From Guillardia theta CCMP2712 (lineage: Eukaryota > Cryptophyceae > Pyrenomonadales > Geminigeraceae), in assembly GCF_000315625.1 (NCBI RefSeq), contig NW_005434664.1, positions 887,129-951,128 on the forward strand: a stretch of DNA of 64,000 nt. The letters run 5' to 3'. The notes below the pieces were generated by a model that ran no database searches, was not told where the DNA came from, and saw only the letters and a list, made by a program, of their open reading frames with translations. This document shows positions 43,506 through 55,800 of the stretch, one piece after another (position 1 is the stretch's first letter; the number at the start of each line of letters is the position of its first letter). A program made the translations under genes and the position numbers.

Positions 43506-46053
43506 ATGGCCAAGATGACCAGAGCCGAGCTTGCAAACGTTCTCCTGAGCTCGATCAAGAAGAACCCCACGAAGCTGCAGAGCGAGGACGAACTGGAGCT
43601 AGACGTCGAACGGCGGTGCAGGGCCATCCTGGAAGAGCAGAGGCACAAGGAGGAGGAGCACGACAGAACTCTGAGGATCATACCCCGCCTGTTTGTGAAG
43701 AAGGACACGAATCGCAATGAGATCTCGGAGATCATCAAGCAAGAAGCTCGGATGCGCATGCTGAAGCGCCAGGAGAATATCCTGCTAGAACAGGAGGAGC
43801 TGAACCTGATCTACGACCTCCTCCTCCAGTACTCCAGGCCAGACACGACCGAGGACTCGACGCCAACATCCCCAGAGTCTGAGCTGGCCAAGTACAAGAC
43901 CGAGCGGGTGCGCATCAACTACGACGGTTTCTGTCAGGTCAGGATGCAGCTGAACGACAAGGTGGAGTATTACTTCAGGCCCTCCGTCTTCCTGCAGCTC
44001 CCGAGAGACAAGCTCGGGTGCATCTCAGTCTCAAGATTTTACGATGTCAGTCCCTCCTGCTACATCTTCCTCCCCTCCCCTCCTGCCCTTCCATCCCATG
44101 TCCTTCAATCAGCTGGAGCACTTGTTGCTGCTCTTCGCCCTCTCCCCTCCTCCCCCTCTGCTTCTTCCTGGTGTGACTCAAACATGCAGTACATCCTCTG
44201 CCGAGACGCTCTCCTGCGCAAGCGCATCTCACTGGCATGGCATGACAGCACAGGGTCGGGATTCTTGACGGAGCAGGAGCTCGAGAACTGGATCCAAGAG
44301 GAGATTTCAAACTCTCCCATCCTTTCCAAGTTAGAGAAGAGCTACCAAGCTTTCTACATCTGTCACGCCGCCCGCCGCTTCCTCTTCCTCTTCGACTCCT
44401 CCCAGCGGCACAAAGTCCGCATTCGAGAGCTTATCAAGAGCCCGGTCCTCGACGAGCTCCTCATCCTCCGGCAGGAGCTGACAGAGGAGGAGCTGCAAGG
44501 GAACTGGTTCGCTCCTGCAACAGCCCGGGAGGTCTACGAGATGTACACCAAGCTCGACCTCGACCACAATGGCCTGCTCTCACAGGAAGAGCTTCTCCGT
44601 TACAGGGGATCGTACCTGACAGAGGTGAGGCATCGCTGCTTCCACCTACTCCCCTTCCCTCTCATTCTTCTCTGCGTTTCATCTCTTTCATTTAGTTTCC
44701 TTTGCACTCCAATCTTGTATCTCTCCCCTTCTTCTCTCTTCTTCCTCCTCCCTCTCCTCGTCCTCACTCCATTCTCTTTCCTTCCTCTTTTCTTCTCCAG
44801 CTCTTCACGAGACCTCTGCCAGGCTTTCGTCCAGCGAGTCTTCGAGGAGAGTCAAACCTTCAATGGCTACATCGACTTCAAGGTCGCCAGAGGATGAGGA
44901 AGTGGTGGTGGTTGTGATGGTGGTAGCTGAGGAGGAGGAGGAGGAAGGGCGGGTGGAGTAGGGGTGGGTGGGATTGGGGCGAAGGAGGAGAGATTGAAAT
45001 GCATCTTCAGGCTTTCCTGGACTTCGTGCTCGCAATGGAGGACAAGGGGTCAAAGTCGGCTCTGCACTACTTCTTCCGTATCCTCGACCTGCGCAAACTT
45101 GGAGCCATCGGCATCTTCGAGATCAATTACTTCTTTCGTGATGTTCGCAAGCATCTTATCAAGGACGACCTGCCGGTTGAAGTCGCACAGAGAAAAATCC
45201 ACCTTCTGCTCCTTCTGCTCCCTCCCTCTTTGTTCTCCTTTACAGCTTTTACCAATGTCTTTCTCTCCATTTCATTTTTGCTGACCACTATTCGTTCATT
45301 GACTCAGTCTCTCCTATCCCCTTCTCCCCTCCCCTCCTCGTCTCCTCGTCTCTTCCCCTCTCTTCCCCTCCCCTCCCCTCCTCCCCACTTCCTCTCCCCT
45401 CCTCTTACACTCGTGCACAGGCTCCGTCTGTCGAGGATGTCACTGACGAGATCTTCGACATGGTGCCGCTCTTGAGTCACAACGACCCTCCAGCTAATTC
45501 CCTGCAGGTGAAGCCCAAACAACCGCACGGCATAACTCTGGAGGATCTCGTGAATTCCAACGTGGGAGATACGGTCTGCATCCTCGATGCTCCTCTCATC
45601 GCGCTCACTTCTCCTCCAGGTTGTCAGCATCCTGACTGACATCGAGGTAACTCACTCGTTCTATTCCTCTGCTCCTCTCCTAATGCCCCTGCTCTCCCTT
45701 CCCCTCCCCTGCTCTTTTCCCCTCCATTCCCTCTCCAGATCTCCTTTCCTTTCCCTCTCCCCCTTCCGTTGCAAACAACGGCCGACCATGTTTGCAGGCC
45801 TTCTATCATTACGACAACAGGGAATCTCTCATCGCACAGCAGGTTCTCCTGCTCGCTCCTCCCTCCTCCTCCGTCCTCCCTCGTGCTCGCTCCTCCCTGC
45901 TCGCTCCTCCTCCCTCCTCCTCCCTCCTCCCTCCCCGCTCCTGCTCGCTCCTCGCTCGACAGGCGCTTCTCTCAGGCCTCTCTCTTCTTCACTGTCGGAA
46001 GTTTTCTAATGTCTGACGTTGGGTATCGATAGGCACACGAGGAGCACGCTTGA
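43506..46053 (+). CDS. protein phosphatase 2A B''-type regulatory subunit, TON2/FASS-like
   Basis: ATG at 43506 (MAKMTRAELANVLLSS). Exons follow with CT-rich introns. Family blocks: PRLFVKKDTNRNEISEI, INYDGFCQVRMQLNDKVEYY, LISLAW-type first EF-hand region ISLAWHDSTGSGFLTEQELE, SYQAFYICHAARRFLFLFDS, VRIRELIKSPVLDELLILRQ, ENWF-like GNWFAPATAREVYEMYTKLD with a canonical EF-hand (DLDHNGLLSQEE), QAFVQRVFEESQTFNGYIDF, AFLDFVLAMEDKGSKSALHY, FFRILDLRKLGAIGIFEINY, APSVEDVTDEIFDMV, VKPKQPHGITLEDLV and AFYHYDNRESLIAQQ, then a last small exon AHEEHA with TGA ending 46053. This order matches plant TON2/FASS and animal PPP2R3C. In plants these B'' subunits organise cortical microtubules and division planes; in animals they act at centrosomes. 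Confidence 0.9.
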
Positions 46054-46899
46054 TGGATGAGCCAGGACTTGAATCAGCTATTAGTATTCTCAATCAGCCT
46101 ACCTCAGGCTATGTATATTATGTAATTCAAACACTGTGCCATGGGACGATCTTCTCAGTCCGGCTGCAGCCTGACTTTCCGGGCCTCGAGCCACTAAGCG
46201 ACCACGAACCGGCGAAGATGTTGGCCAGGCCCGGGCTGTCCCGGCTGGGCCGGGCTCAGTGTACGGTTCCGGGGATTCCGCGGCCCGGGCCCGCCCATGA
46301 TCGACGTGGTCTACCATCTTTCAGGTTCCTGTTCTAATCCATCATTACCCACCCCCATAGCGAAGTCTGACTCAATTCAACAAACTTAACACCACCCCTA
46401 CCCCCCTACCCCCCAAATTACTATCAATCACCCCACTCTCCTAGTCAAATTTTCACCTCTCGCTCACCTACTCCCGATGTTAACGACAAGTACCGGCTGT
46501 CTAGGCTACCCCTACCCCCCTGAATAGCACCGGCCTACCCACCTTGGCCCCCGTTGTCGCAACAAAGCATGGCGTGGAGATGATGAGGAGGGAGGTTAGA
46601 GAGGTAGAGATGTCGATGATGATGACGATGATGATGATGTAACGGATCAGATATGTTCAAGGAGGAGATATGAAGGTCCTGAAGTGAGAGGGAATAGCAA
46701 GGAGCCGATGGTTGGGCAGCGGAAGTTCAGGTACAGTTATGGGGTCCAAGACAAGAACATGAATGACGTTGATTGCTGTACCGAGATCTGATCAGGGAGG
46801 TGCATGTGTAGTAGAACATTCAAGGTTTCACTTCATGGTACATCGGCTTCAGATCTTTTACACGTTGGTTCAATCAGTTCTTGCCCAATTTCCTTTTTT
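46054..46899. other. intergenic region with GC island and TACCCC tract
   Basis: GC island 4 (46180-46325) is followed directly by a C-rich tract of ACCCCTACCCCCC words (46340-46560), then GAT-repeat DNA (46610-46645). No gene is supported. Confidence 0.55.
46180..46325. repeat. GC-rich palindromic island 4 (short)
   Basis: About 145 bp with CCGGGCCTCG, GGCCCGGGC and CCGGGCTG words, followed within 20 bp by the TACCCC tract. Confidence 0.5.
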
Positions 46900-48915
46900 G
46901 TCGAGAATACGAGGTCATGGAGTTGGTGTCTTCAGGGCCGAAAGAAGAAGTTCATCAGGAGGGGCCGGTAGACATGAAGAGACACCATCATAGTTCTTGG
47001 TCATCTCCTGCTGATGTGCATCCGTCCTCCTTCCCTATCATGTCCTACTCACTGAGTGATGCTGCCAGGACTCAGTCGCTGTCGAGAAACTTGAGTTTCA
47101 ACCATGGAGCACGAGCTTGACGAAGACTGTCTGGGCCATTACGGGTTCTGTCCAGACTCCTCGAGAACATCCAGGATACGAAAGACGATGATGCCAAACC
47201 AGGTTCCTCGCCATGGCACCTGCGTTCCGTTCCCGCGTGACCATGGTGTCAGGTCGACGCCGCCCTTAGGAACAGCCCTGCGAGTTGCAGCTCTGGTGAG
47301 AAATCCATGTCCTACCACAACGTGTTTCTTCCTCCGAGCAAGTCCTCTGCTCTCTTACAAGCATGCGGGGGGCAGGGCACAGGAAGGCGCGAAGGGTGTG
47401 CCCTGTGCCCTCGTTGTTGTGGACAGCAACATCCTTGGTTTGCCATAGTCTCACGTCCGACTGTCGTCAGGTCTGGCGGGTCACAACCATTCTTTCCTCG
47501 GCAAGTACGGAGTTGGTGCATGCCTGACGCCTGCGAGTGTGAAGATCAAGAACGACTCGTCCAACCCCACGTATGGTCCTCAACTCACCTGCTCTAAGTG
47601 AGATCGGGAGGAGGCGGAGGAGGTGACCTCTTGGTGGCGGCAGGTACTGGCTACGGAGGATGGGGCTGATGCAGACTTCCGTGTCGTCTCAATGCCACAA
47701 GGCAGAGCAGAAGTCATCAAGTGAGAACCGCTCCTCTCCCCTTGCAGTCACCTGACGGTGTTGAATTGCAAGAGCCCAAGTCCAATGTCAAGTTCTCTGC
47801 TTCAACCAAGAGGACTCGTCGCCGTTTGACTGCCCATCATCATGCCTGTGAGTTGAATACTCAGCAAACTCTTTCTGTGCTACTTTCGTATCCTTTTTTT
47901 GCGCTTCTGCTGCGCTTGCTTCCGCATCCTGTTCCTAACCTTGTCATTGCTTCTTGTCACCCATTGCTGAAGTTTTGTTGGGATCCTCTAGTGCAAGAAA
48001 CCACGAAGCTGAACTGCTCTGTCATCCACGAGACGAAACAGCATGAGAAGTGCGAGGAAGAGCTACACCAACGCCTCATGCAGCCTCGTCGTGGATCAGA
48101 GGGCAATACATGCACTGAGGATAACGCTGGTGAACAAGCAGGTGTCACCAGGAGAAAAATGGTAGGAAGATTTGATGAGTGCAGGTCAAGTTATCGTTTC
48201 ACTCTCTTGATAGGATCAGGAGTCTCCTCAAACTACGGAGGAAGTGCAAGTAAAGGCGAGCCACCACAGGTAAGTCATGATCTCCTGCTTCACTTCCTCA
48301 TCGCACAACTCTCTTCCTCATCTCCTTGCATCATGATCATGTTCCTAATCATGATGCAGCGATGCTTCAGCGAGTGACGTCGGCAGTGTGGATCTGTGCC
48401 TCACGCCTGCAAGGTACTGCTGACGCTGACGCTGATGCTGATGCTGATGCTGATGCTGCTATTGGTGGTGGTCTGAATGAAACGCAGTTCTTGTGTTGCT
48501 GCTGGAAGGATGTCGTCCTCAGTCAGGTTTGCAGCCTCTCGATCCCTCCAAGATTTGATTAATCTATCTCCAAAATTTCTCTTCTATCTGCTCCTGCTGC
48601 TGCTTCTGCTGCTGCTGCTGCTCCTCCTCCTCCTCCGCTCTATCCTCCTCCTCCTCTTTTCCCTCCTCCTTCTCCTCCTTCTCACTTGTCATACTCAGTG
48701 AGTGTGGGGACTCGTGGAGCGTCGCTTCCGGCTCTCAATCATCGTCATTCTCTTTGATCTCAGCCCTTCAGCTGGAGTCCAGTACTTGACACCTTCTCTC
48801 CTCCTGCCTCTCATCTTCTTGACAGTCGATGGAACTGGCGCCCAGGAAGGACCGAGCAGGGAGGCCGCGATGTACCGAGCCGTGCTGCTGATGTCAGACG
48901 GGGAGGTTGAATGAT
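46900..48915 (+). CDS. unrecognised Ser/Thr-rich protein, multi-exon
   Basis: A chain of plus-strand exons with good splice borders but no recognised domain: EYEVMELVSSGPKEEVHQEG (46907), VPRHGTCVPFPRDHGVRSTP (47202-47294), LAGHNHSFLGKYGVGACLTP and ASVKIKNDSSNPTYGPQ (47472-47597), SPDGVELQEPKSNVKFSAST (47748-47849), LNCSVIHETKQHEKCEEELH (47990-48162) and DASASDVGSVDLCLTPA (48360-48411). A short phrase, CLTPA, appears in two exons. The start and end are not fixed; a stop occurs near 48915 in one frame. Composition (Ser, Thr, Lys, His, few hydrophobics) suggests a disordered regulatory protein. It could also be two genes. Confidence 0.35.
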
Positions 48916-49009
48916 CGAAGTCAACGTAGCTGCTGTTGCTGCTGCTGCTGCTGCATTGTGAATCAGGTCGAAGTTTCTTCGCGGGACTTCATTGATTGTC
49001 GACCTACCA

Positions 49010-50324
49010 TTACGATGAAGTGGGTCTTAGGACGTACATGAGAATTCCTCCAGCGATTGCAACGTTGAGACTCTCCATATCCCCGCTGAGCTCCACCCCT
49101 GTCTTCTCCCATCCCGCACTTCTCTTGACCTCCTCCTCAACCTCCACATGCAGCCCGTGAGCGGGACAAGGACACTTGCTTCCCTCTCTTACCTCTGGTG
49201 AGACTCCAGAGCCTTCGTTGCTGAGGACGAGGAAGAGGCGGTCGGCTGTTTCAGAATCACAATAGCTCCTTCAGCAGGAGGGGAGTACTACCGCGCACAA
49301 AGTCCTCCGGCGCTCTCCCGTTCATGTCGGCAACCAGCACTTTGGCTCCTTCTGTTGTTTACCATGAGGAATCAAAAACATCTTCCTGGGAGGGCACAAA
49401 AGAGGAGGAGGGGGAGGAGGAGGGAGGAGCCTTTGCCTGCTGCTGCGGCTTCTTCCTTGAGTAGCGCGGTGTCGCCGTAGCACACGCCCAGCCTCCACTG
49501 AGCTCCTCTGGCTGCCCGGATGGCCTGCAGTGCGGGATCACAGGCCCTCCACATCCTCCTGCTCACCTTCTCATTGAAGGGATCGCTGCAGCCATCTAGC
49601 AGGAGAGCAGCATCCCACCCCAGTCCTGCTGCCGTCCGCAGAAGCGTTCCGAGGTTTCCTGGATCTTGAATGCGATCGAGGACGATGATGCGCTTGGACG
49701 TACGGAGATCGCACTGGAGGAGGAGCATGCAGTGAGGTAAATCGAGCCATTTCCTCAAGCCAGGACAACACTGGAGCGTCAAGGAGGCCCACTCAACACA
49801 AGTTTGCTGTCGTAGAAGAGGGAGAGAGAGGATGCTACTGGTCATACGGAGAATTGAAAGTGACCTGCTCAGGTAGTCCTATCTCTGCCAGGACCTGCCT
49901 TCCCTCTGTCGTCTCCAACCCTGAGATCTGTGACAAGGTAACGGAGCTATTGTCAGGTTTCCCCGAGTAAGTCTCACCTTTCGGAACACGTCAGGAGAGA
50001 CAACGATGACATCAGTTGTTGGTGGCAAGGAGAGTCTGTCTATCAGGTCCTGATGCCAGAGATCCTGGTCCTCTTCCACAAGAACAAGCAGCTGCATTCG
50101 TCGTCAACCGTGACATAGAGACAGAAAGTTCATCTTTCCTTGATCTCCGAGCGCGCTTGTGATCGAGGACCGCAGATCTCGAGGATGGGATTCATGCCTG
50201 TCACGACGGCGCTGCCGCTGGTCTTCCGATACTTGCTCTGCTCTCTGACCTTCACCAATCGTTTTGCAACTGCGTTCTGCAGCGAAGTGACGACTGGTCC
50301 GAAATTTCGTTTCTCCGAAGCCAT
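49010..50324 (-). CDS. SpoU/TrmH-family RNA 2'-O-ribose methyltransferase
   Basis: ATG at 50324 (MASEKRNFGPVVTSLQNAVA) opens the substrate-binding domain: KRLVKVREQSKYRKTSGSAV, then GMNPILEICG. The next exon (about 50090) reads LVEEDQDLWHQDLIDRLSLP and VIVVSPDVFRK; then ISGLETTEGRQVLAEIGLPE. The SPOUT knot follows with the three family motifs: motif 1 IIVLDRIQDPGNLGTLLRTA (49690), motif 2 LFLVLSNEGSGVSPE (49215), motif 3 GDMESLNVAIAGGILMYVLR (49050). The stop is at 49010-49012. The family transfers methyl from SAM to ribose 2'-OH in rRNA or tRNA; the resemblance is closest to MRM3/RNMTL1-type organellar rRNA enzymes, but the target cannot be told from sequence. No clear presequence is visible. 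Confidence 0.87.
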
Positions 50325-51092
50325 AGCGTATGGAACATGAATGCCTTGGCACCTCCTGCGCCTGCTGAAAGGTCAAGAGAGCGAAGTGTTTCTTGCCAGC
50401 TGTTGCTCACAGTGCTCGGCTGTCTACATGCGAATTCCCTTGGTCCCGGCGGGGTTGCAGATGGATGGAGGAAGGGTTGCTGACAAACAGAGGCAGCATG
50501 GTCGCCGATGGCATGCTGGCATGTGACGATGATGACAGGGAGGAGAGACACGTCGAAGCTGAGCAAAGAAGGAGATAGAAGAGGACCAGGAGCGGGGTTG
50601 GGGCTGGGAGCCGGGGGGTCAGGAGGACGCGGCTGGAACTGTGGAGGAGATGCGGCATTGGTCGCATCGAGCCAGGCATCGGACCCGGGGCTAGCCGGGC
50701 TCTCACCTCCGGAGGGCGAGTCACTGAGCCGACCTGGGGCGCATTTATTTTTGGCCCCTTCTAAAAGGCAAGTTTTGACTGGGACCAAGGTTCTCAAGAA
50801 GTGTTTTAAAACAAAATATGTTTTAAAAACCTCTAATTGTATCAAGCTTGCCCCAGTGGCTTTGCTATACAAGTATAGGAGACATGAAACGTCTTTTACC
50901 CCCTGGTTATAAAGATTTGTCACTCTGCCTCAAGGTGGGTCGTAAACTGGCCTCCCTCCTTTGGTCCCTTTTGCTACCCCACAGCTTCCTTGCCATCCTT
51001 CTCAATCCTGCTGTCCGCTTGTTCTCTGTCTGCGTACCTCCCTCAACACAATCGAGTGATTGTTTCCATCACCAGTTGACTTCGCGCCTGCC
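50325..51092. other. intergenic region
   Basis: About 770 bp between divergent genes. A GC-richer part (50580-50745) is followed by an AT-rich part (50770-50900). Frames on both strands are low-complexity and not supported. Confidence 0.4.
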
Positions 51093-51833
51093 ATGCAGAC
51101 TGGTTCAGCATTCCATCACAGTCTATGGAGCTCCTGGGCGGCTCCTCAATCTCAATCTCCTAACAGTTCAAAGAGCAAATCCATGCACAGCAATGGTGGT
51201 AGCTTGATTCCCCTGCTCCATGCTGGGATTGGAAAGAGCCGAGACACATCTCGCAGCAGAAAGCTCACCTCTGCAGTCGCTATCCGCATCTTCAAGGAAA
51301 GGTCTTCAGATGCTAACAGTAAGTTTGTAGAGAGCGAGGTGGTCGCGAGATGCTATGGCGTGAGTTCCAAGACCGTGCGAGACATCTGGGACAAAAAGTC
51401 GTGGGCGAGGTACACGAGTGGTTTGGAGATGAGGGTCGAGGCCAGAGAGGCAGAAATGTCTAAGAATGGGGAGAAAGCGCTGAGGTCGCTTGAGGGGAAT
51501 ATGAAGAAAGATGCTTTAGAGATCGAGAGAAAGCAAAAGAATATGAAAAATTCGTCCAGTATAGAGACGTTCCATGCTCCCTCGGATGGATACGACTGCA
51601 ATGGCGCGATGTTGGGAGAGAGCAGCCAAGATTCTGCAACATGGATCTCGATGAGACGTGTGTATGGGGAACTCATGGGAGAGGAGGAGGAGGACAAGGA
51701 CAAGGACGAGCACAACGAGGGAGATTATGTCAGAGAGGCGGTGGAGTGCTGGGACGAGCTTGCTGAGGCACCGGACGATGTGAGCGATTGGTGTGTTGAC
51801 CCCAGGGAGGCAAGAGTTGACAAAGTTTGCTGA
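51093..51833 (+). CDS. HTH-like DNA-binding protein of a protist-type family
   Basis: A 246-residue frame from ATG at 51093. The only conserved-looking part is residues about 50-115: RKLTSAVAIRIFKERSSDAN, FVESEVVARCYGVSSKTVRD and IWDKKSWARYT. The V(A)xxYGVSxKTVRDIWxxxxW pattern resembles helix-turn-helix motifs repeated in oomycete, diatom and cryptophyte proteins, often linked to mobile or multicopy families; this is from memory and unverified. The rest is charged and low complexity, with an acidic EEEEDKDKDE stretch. A longer frame begins upstream (51060) but without ATG. Confidence 0.5.
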   Translation: MQTGSAFHHSLWSSWAAPQSQSPNSSKSKSMHSNGGSLIPLLHAGIGKSRDTSRSRKLTSAVAIRIFKERSSDANSKFVESEVVARCYGVSSKTVRDIWDKKSWARYTSGLEMRVEAREAEMSKNGEKALRSLEGNMKKDALEIERKQKNMKNSSSIETFHAPSDGYDCNGAMLGESSQDSATWISMRRVYGELMGEEEEDKDKDEHNEGDYVREAVECWDELAEAPDDVSDWCVDPREARVDKVC

Positions 51834-52331
51834 GGGACTGGAGGGTCAGAGATTTTGATTTTCGGGACAGCAATGACTGGAGGATGTTCCGATGGGGAGG
51901 ATGGTCAACGGAATGCGTGTAAAGGAAGTACTCTCTAGAACCGTTCCAGGCAGAATGCTCAAGACTGTAGGTAAAATTTTCTTTTGCTGCACATTCCGGG
52001 AAGGTGTCTTGAATTTTTCATGCTCACCGCTCAGATATTTCTTTGCATTACATCACGTTTTGCCTTGCAGCAGTGCCAATGGAATAAAAGAGCCTCTTTT
52101 TCATCTTCCGTCTCCCCGCTTTCCACCTCTTCTCTCGCTCACTCATATTCATATGCTCGATTTCCTTTCACTTCGTCCGCACCTGATCAGATCCCAATCA
52201 TCCCTTCCCCCCTCCTTCTTTCGTACATCTTGATCAAAGGATCATTTCGAACCTCGTGCGCTCCGCCGCTGATCTAATCCGGCCAGGTAGACGAGCAGAG
52301 GACGTGGCAACCAAAGAAGGGCAAGTAGAGG

Positions 52332-52760
52332 ATGCAGGTGAAAGATGATGTGAAAATCAAGAGTAACCAGGAAATGTCAACTATTCATGGAGAGCTCATG
52401 AGTAGGCCAGTCTGCTCGCCAGAAGGCAAGAAACTATACAGCCTGGGTAACGAACTCCTGCCAAAAGATCAGTACTTGACGATGTCGCCCTTGTTTCGTC
52501 CTACCGAAACAAGGTCTGAAGGTGATGAAAAGCTTTCAAGCAGCTGATTCGAACGGGAGGCTACAAGCACATGAAAGCCGGACCTGTTGGAGGTGGGAAA
52601 CTGCACTGTCGCAAGAATTCGTCTCCAACCCTCATCAGAGTCTTGAGGAAAGCAATCAAGCAGATGCTGCTGGGACTCTCAGCATCGAAGTCTGATTCAA
52701 ACACCAAGACCCCATTTTCCATCAAGCATCAAAGTTCAACGCACAATCTTAGGTTTTCCG
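52332..52760 (+). pseudogene. possible gene fragment, unrecognised
   Basis: A frame from ATG 52332 reads GKKLYSLGNELLPKDQYLTM. Overlapping it in a second frame is AFKQLIRTGGYKHMKAGPVG, then KLHCRKNSSPTLIRVLRKAI and KQMLLGLSASK. Both look protein-like and shift frame near 52540, so this may be exons with a missed intron or a decayed copy. The flanks (51834-52331, 52761-52871) hold nothing else I can support. Confidence 0.25.
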
Positions 52761-52826
52761 GTTTACTTCTGAGTCCTCTTTTAGTGATCGAGCTGAGCCA
52801 ACAAACTAGCGTACTGAATTCAGGCA

Positions 52827-55800
52827 TGACCCTAATCACCACCCACAATAATCTACATCCCTCAAATCTTCTTAAGCCTTAGCCTTGGCCGCATCTGCCT
52901 CCTTTGGCTCAAGGTACATGCGAGACGACAGCTGTCACCCAACATCGTTACTTGCAATCCTCCTCATACATCATCAAAAGCTTACCGGCTGCCCGTCATA
53001 TGCGCACTCCAGGATGTGACGCAGCTCAGGCACCAAGGGGAAGCGGGGGTTTGCCGGAGTGCACTGGTCGTCGAAGGCGTGCTCAGCAAGGCTGTCGATC
53101 ACCTTGTAGTAGGCGTCCTTGTTGATTCCTGCCTCAGCAAAGGTGGCTGGGATGTCAAGAGACTTCTTCAACTCAGAGATCCTCTGCTTGAACTTCTGCA
53201 CAAGCTCGTAGTCCGAGTTCCCAGTGCATCCGATGGCCCTCGCCAGCTCAGCGTATCTCTGCTTCGCCAACGGGTGAGTGTACTGGGGATACACTCCCAT
53301 GCGGGTCGGTGCATCCACAGCATTGTAGTCGATCACGTGCTCCATCAGGATGGCGTTGGTCATACCTGCGTAACATCATTAGTCCCGCTTCACCCTCTCA
53401 CACACCCGCCGCTCGTGCTCACCGTGGGGGGTGTGGAAGGCGCCACCGATCTGATGAGACAAGCTGTGAGTGATCCCCAAGAAGCTGTTGGCAAACGCGA
53501 TCCCGGCGATGGTAGAGGCATGGTGCACCATCTCCCTGGCACGGATGGTTCCATTCTTGTACGACTCCGGCAGGTACTCGAAGAGAAGCTTCACCGCACG
53601 AGTAGCATGCGCCTTGGTGAAGTCGTTGCTCGCAACGCTGACATACGCCTCGATGGCATGGACAAGAGCATCCACTCCAGCATTCGCCACCAAAGACTTG
53701 GGCAGGTTGTCGCAGAAGGCGCTGTCCACAATGGCCACGTCGGGAGTCATACGGTAGCTGAAGAGAGGGTACTTGTGGGTTCCCTCAGTGATGACAGCAA
53801 AGGGCGTGACCTCACTCCCAGTACCGCTGGTGGTCGGGATGCAAACAAGCTTGTGCACCTTGGATCCCGTGTCGGGGAAGGGGCAGGTTCGCTTGCGCAG
53901 CTCAATGAACCTCGCACCCACATCCTCCAGCTTCGCCTCGGGGTGCTCGTAAAACACTCGGATACCCTTGGCGGCATCCATCGGCGACCCGCCTCCAAGT
54001 CCAATCAACACCTCAGGCTTGAACTGCTCGCACGCCGCTGCGCCTGCTCGCACGCACTCGATCGTGGGATCCGGGGTGACCTCGTCAAATACCGCAACCT
54101 TGAAGCCAATCTGCTCAAGCATCTGCTGCACCTTCGCGCAGTACCCAAACTCCACCATCGCTCTGTCCGTCACAATCATGGCGCGCGTGTCCCTCTTCCC
54201 ACCGGGGTACGGCTTAGCAAGATCTGCGATGGCCTCACGGGTACAGTTGCGATTGAAGTAGAGATTGGGAGGAGTCTTCATCCACTCCATGTGCTCTTGA
54301 CGAGATGCCATCAGCTGCAAACAAGGCACGTGAGAAACAATCAAGGTCACACTCAACCTGTCACCTTGACGTTGATCAACGATGCCGGCGTCATGTTGGT
54401 AGCAATCGAAGATCCTCCAGTAGTGCCCACTCCCAGCGTCAGACTGGGTGGGACGTTGAAGTTGAACGCCGTCCCCACCGCAGCAATGCTCGATGGCACG
54501 TTGGCAAACAAGTGATGTGCAGGCATCGCTGCAGCAAACGCCGCAATCCTGTTCTCGTCGTTGGAATGGATCACAGCAGTGTGTCCCTCTCCACCAAAGT
54601 GGACGATGGATGCGCAAAGGTCTTTGGCCTCGTTGAAGGTCGGCGCGCGATACAGAGTCATCACAGGGCTAAGCTTCTCAAAGCTGAAGGGCTCATGAGG
54701 ACCGACCTCCGAAGCTTCCGTCGCAATCACCACTGCATCGGGCGGGATCCTGATACCACACTTCTGTGCAATCGTTTGTGCTGACTGACCGACAATGTCT
54801 GGGTTGATTGCTCCGTTCTTGATCAAAAACTCTCCCAGCTTCTTCCTCTCCTCTCCGTACACGAAGTGAACGCCGCGCTTCTGAAGCAGGCTCTTGAACT
54901 CCTCAAAGATGCTCTCAATCACAACCGTGCTCTGCTCACTGGCACAGATCACACCGTTGTCGAAAGTCTTGCCCATGACAATGCTCGAGGCTGCCATCTT
55001 CAGGTCCGCAGTGTCATCCACAAGCACCGACGCGTTGCCTGCACCAACGCCCAGAGCCGGCTTGCCAGTGCTGTAGCTTGCCTTCACCATGCCGGGACCG
55101 CCAGTTGCGACAATCAGCTTGATGCCAGGGTGATCCATGACATGCCTATTCAGCTCCAGCGTGGGATGCTCGACGCAGTCCAGCACGTTAGGAGGAGCTC
55201 CTGCTGCAACGGCCGCATCTCTGCAGATGCGCATGGCCTCGTGTGAGCAGGCGGAGGCGCGGGGATGAGGAAGGAAGATGGCAGCATTACGAGTTTTCAA
55301 AGCAAAGAGAGACTTGATGATGACAGTGCTGGTAGGGTTGGTGCAGGGAGTGATGCATGCCAACGGTCCTACAGGCGTGGCGATCTTGATCAATCCTCGC
55401 TCGGTGTCACGATCGATGATGCCGCAGGTCTTCATGTCAGCATAAGCCGACACGGAGGTCTCAATCACCACGCCGTTCTTGATGACCTTGTCCTCCATCA
55501 AGCCCATCCTTGTCTCCTCCACGGCCAGCTTGGCAAGGGGAACGCGCTGCTTGTTGGCCGCATGGGCAACTTGACGAAAGATGTGATCGACCGTCTTCTG
55601 GTCGTAAGTGGCGAACATCGCCTGCGCTTCCTGGATGCGCTGGATCTTCTCATCGATGCTCTTGATGGAATCGTTGCCGATGAACCTCTTGCTGGCGGGG
55701 ATGTACATCCTAGTCCGCCGTGTGGCCATAGCCACAGCATGCCTGCTAGACAGCATGTCGTCGCTCTTGCGTCTCTCCTTGGATTCAAGAATAAATACAG

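Noticed and set aside
53016-54515. 499-codon plus-strand frame opposite AdhE copy 1 (and 567 codons opposite copy 2)
   Set aside because: It is the antisense of exons with intact ALDH and Fe-ADH motifs; its openness follows from codon bias of the real gene.
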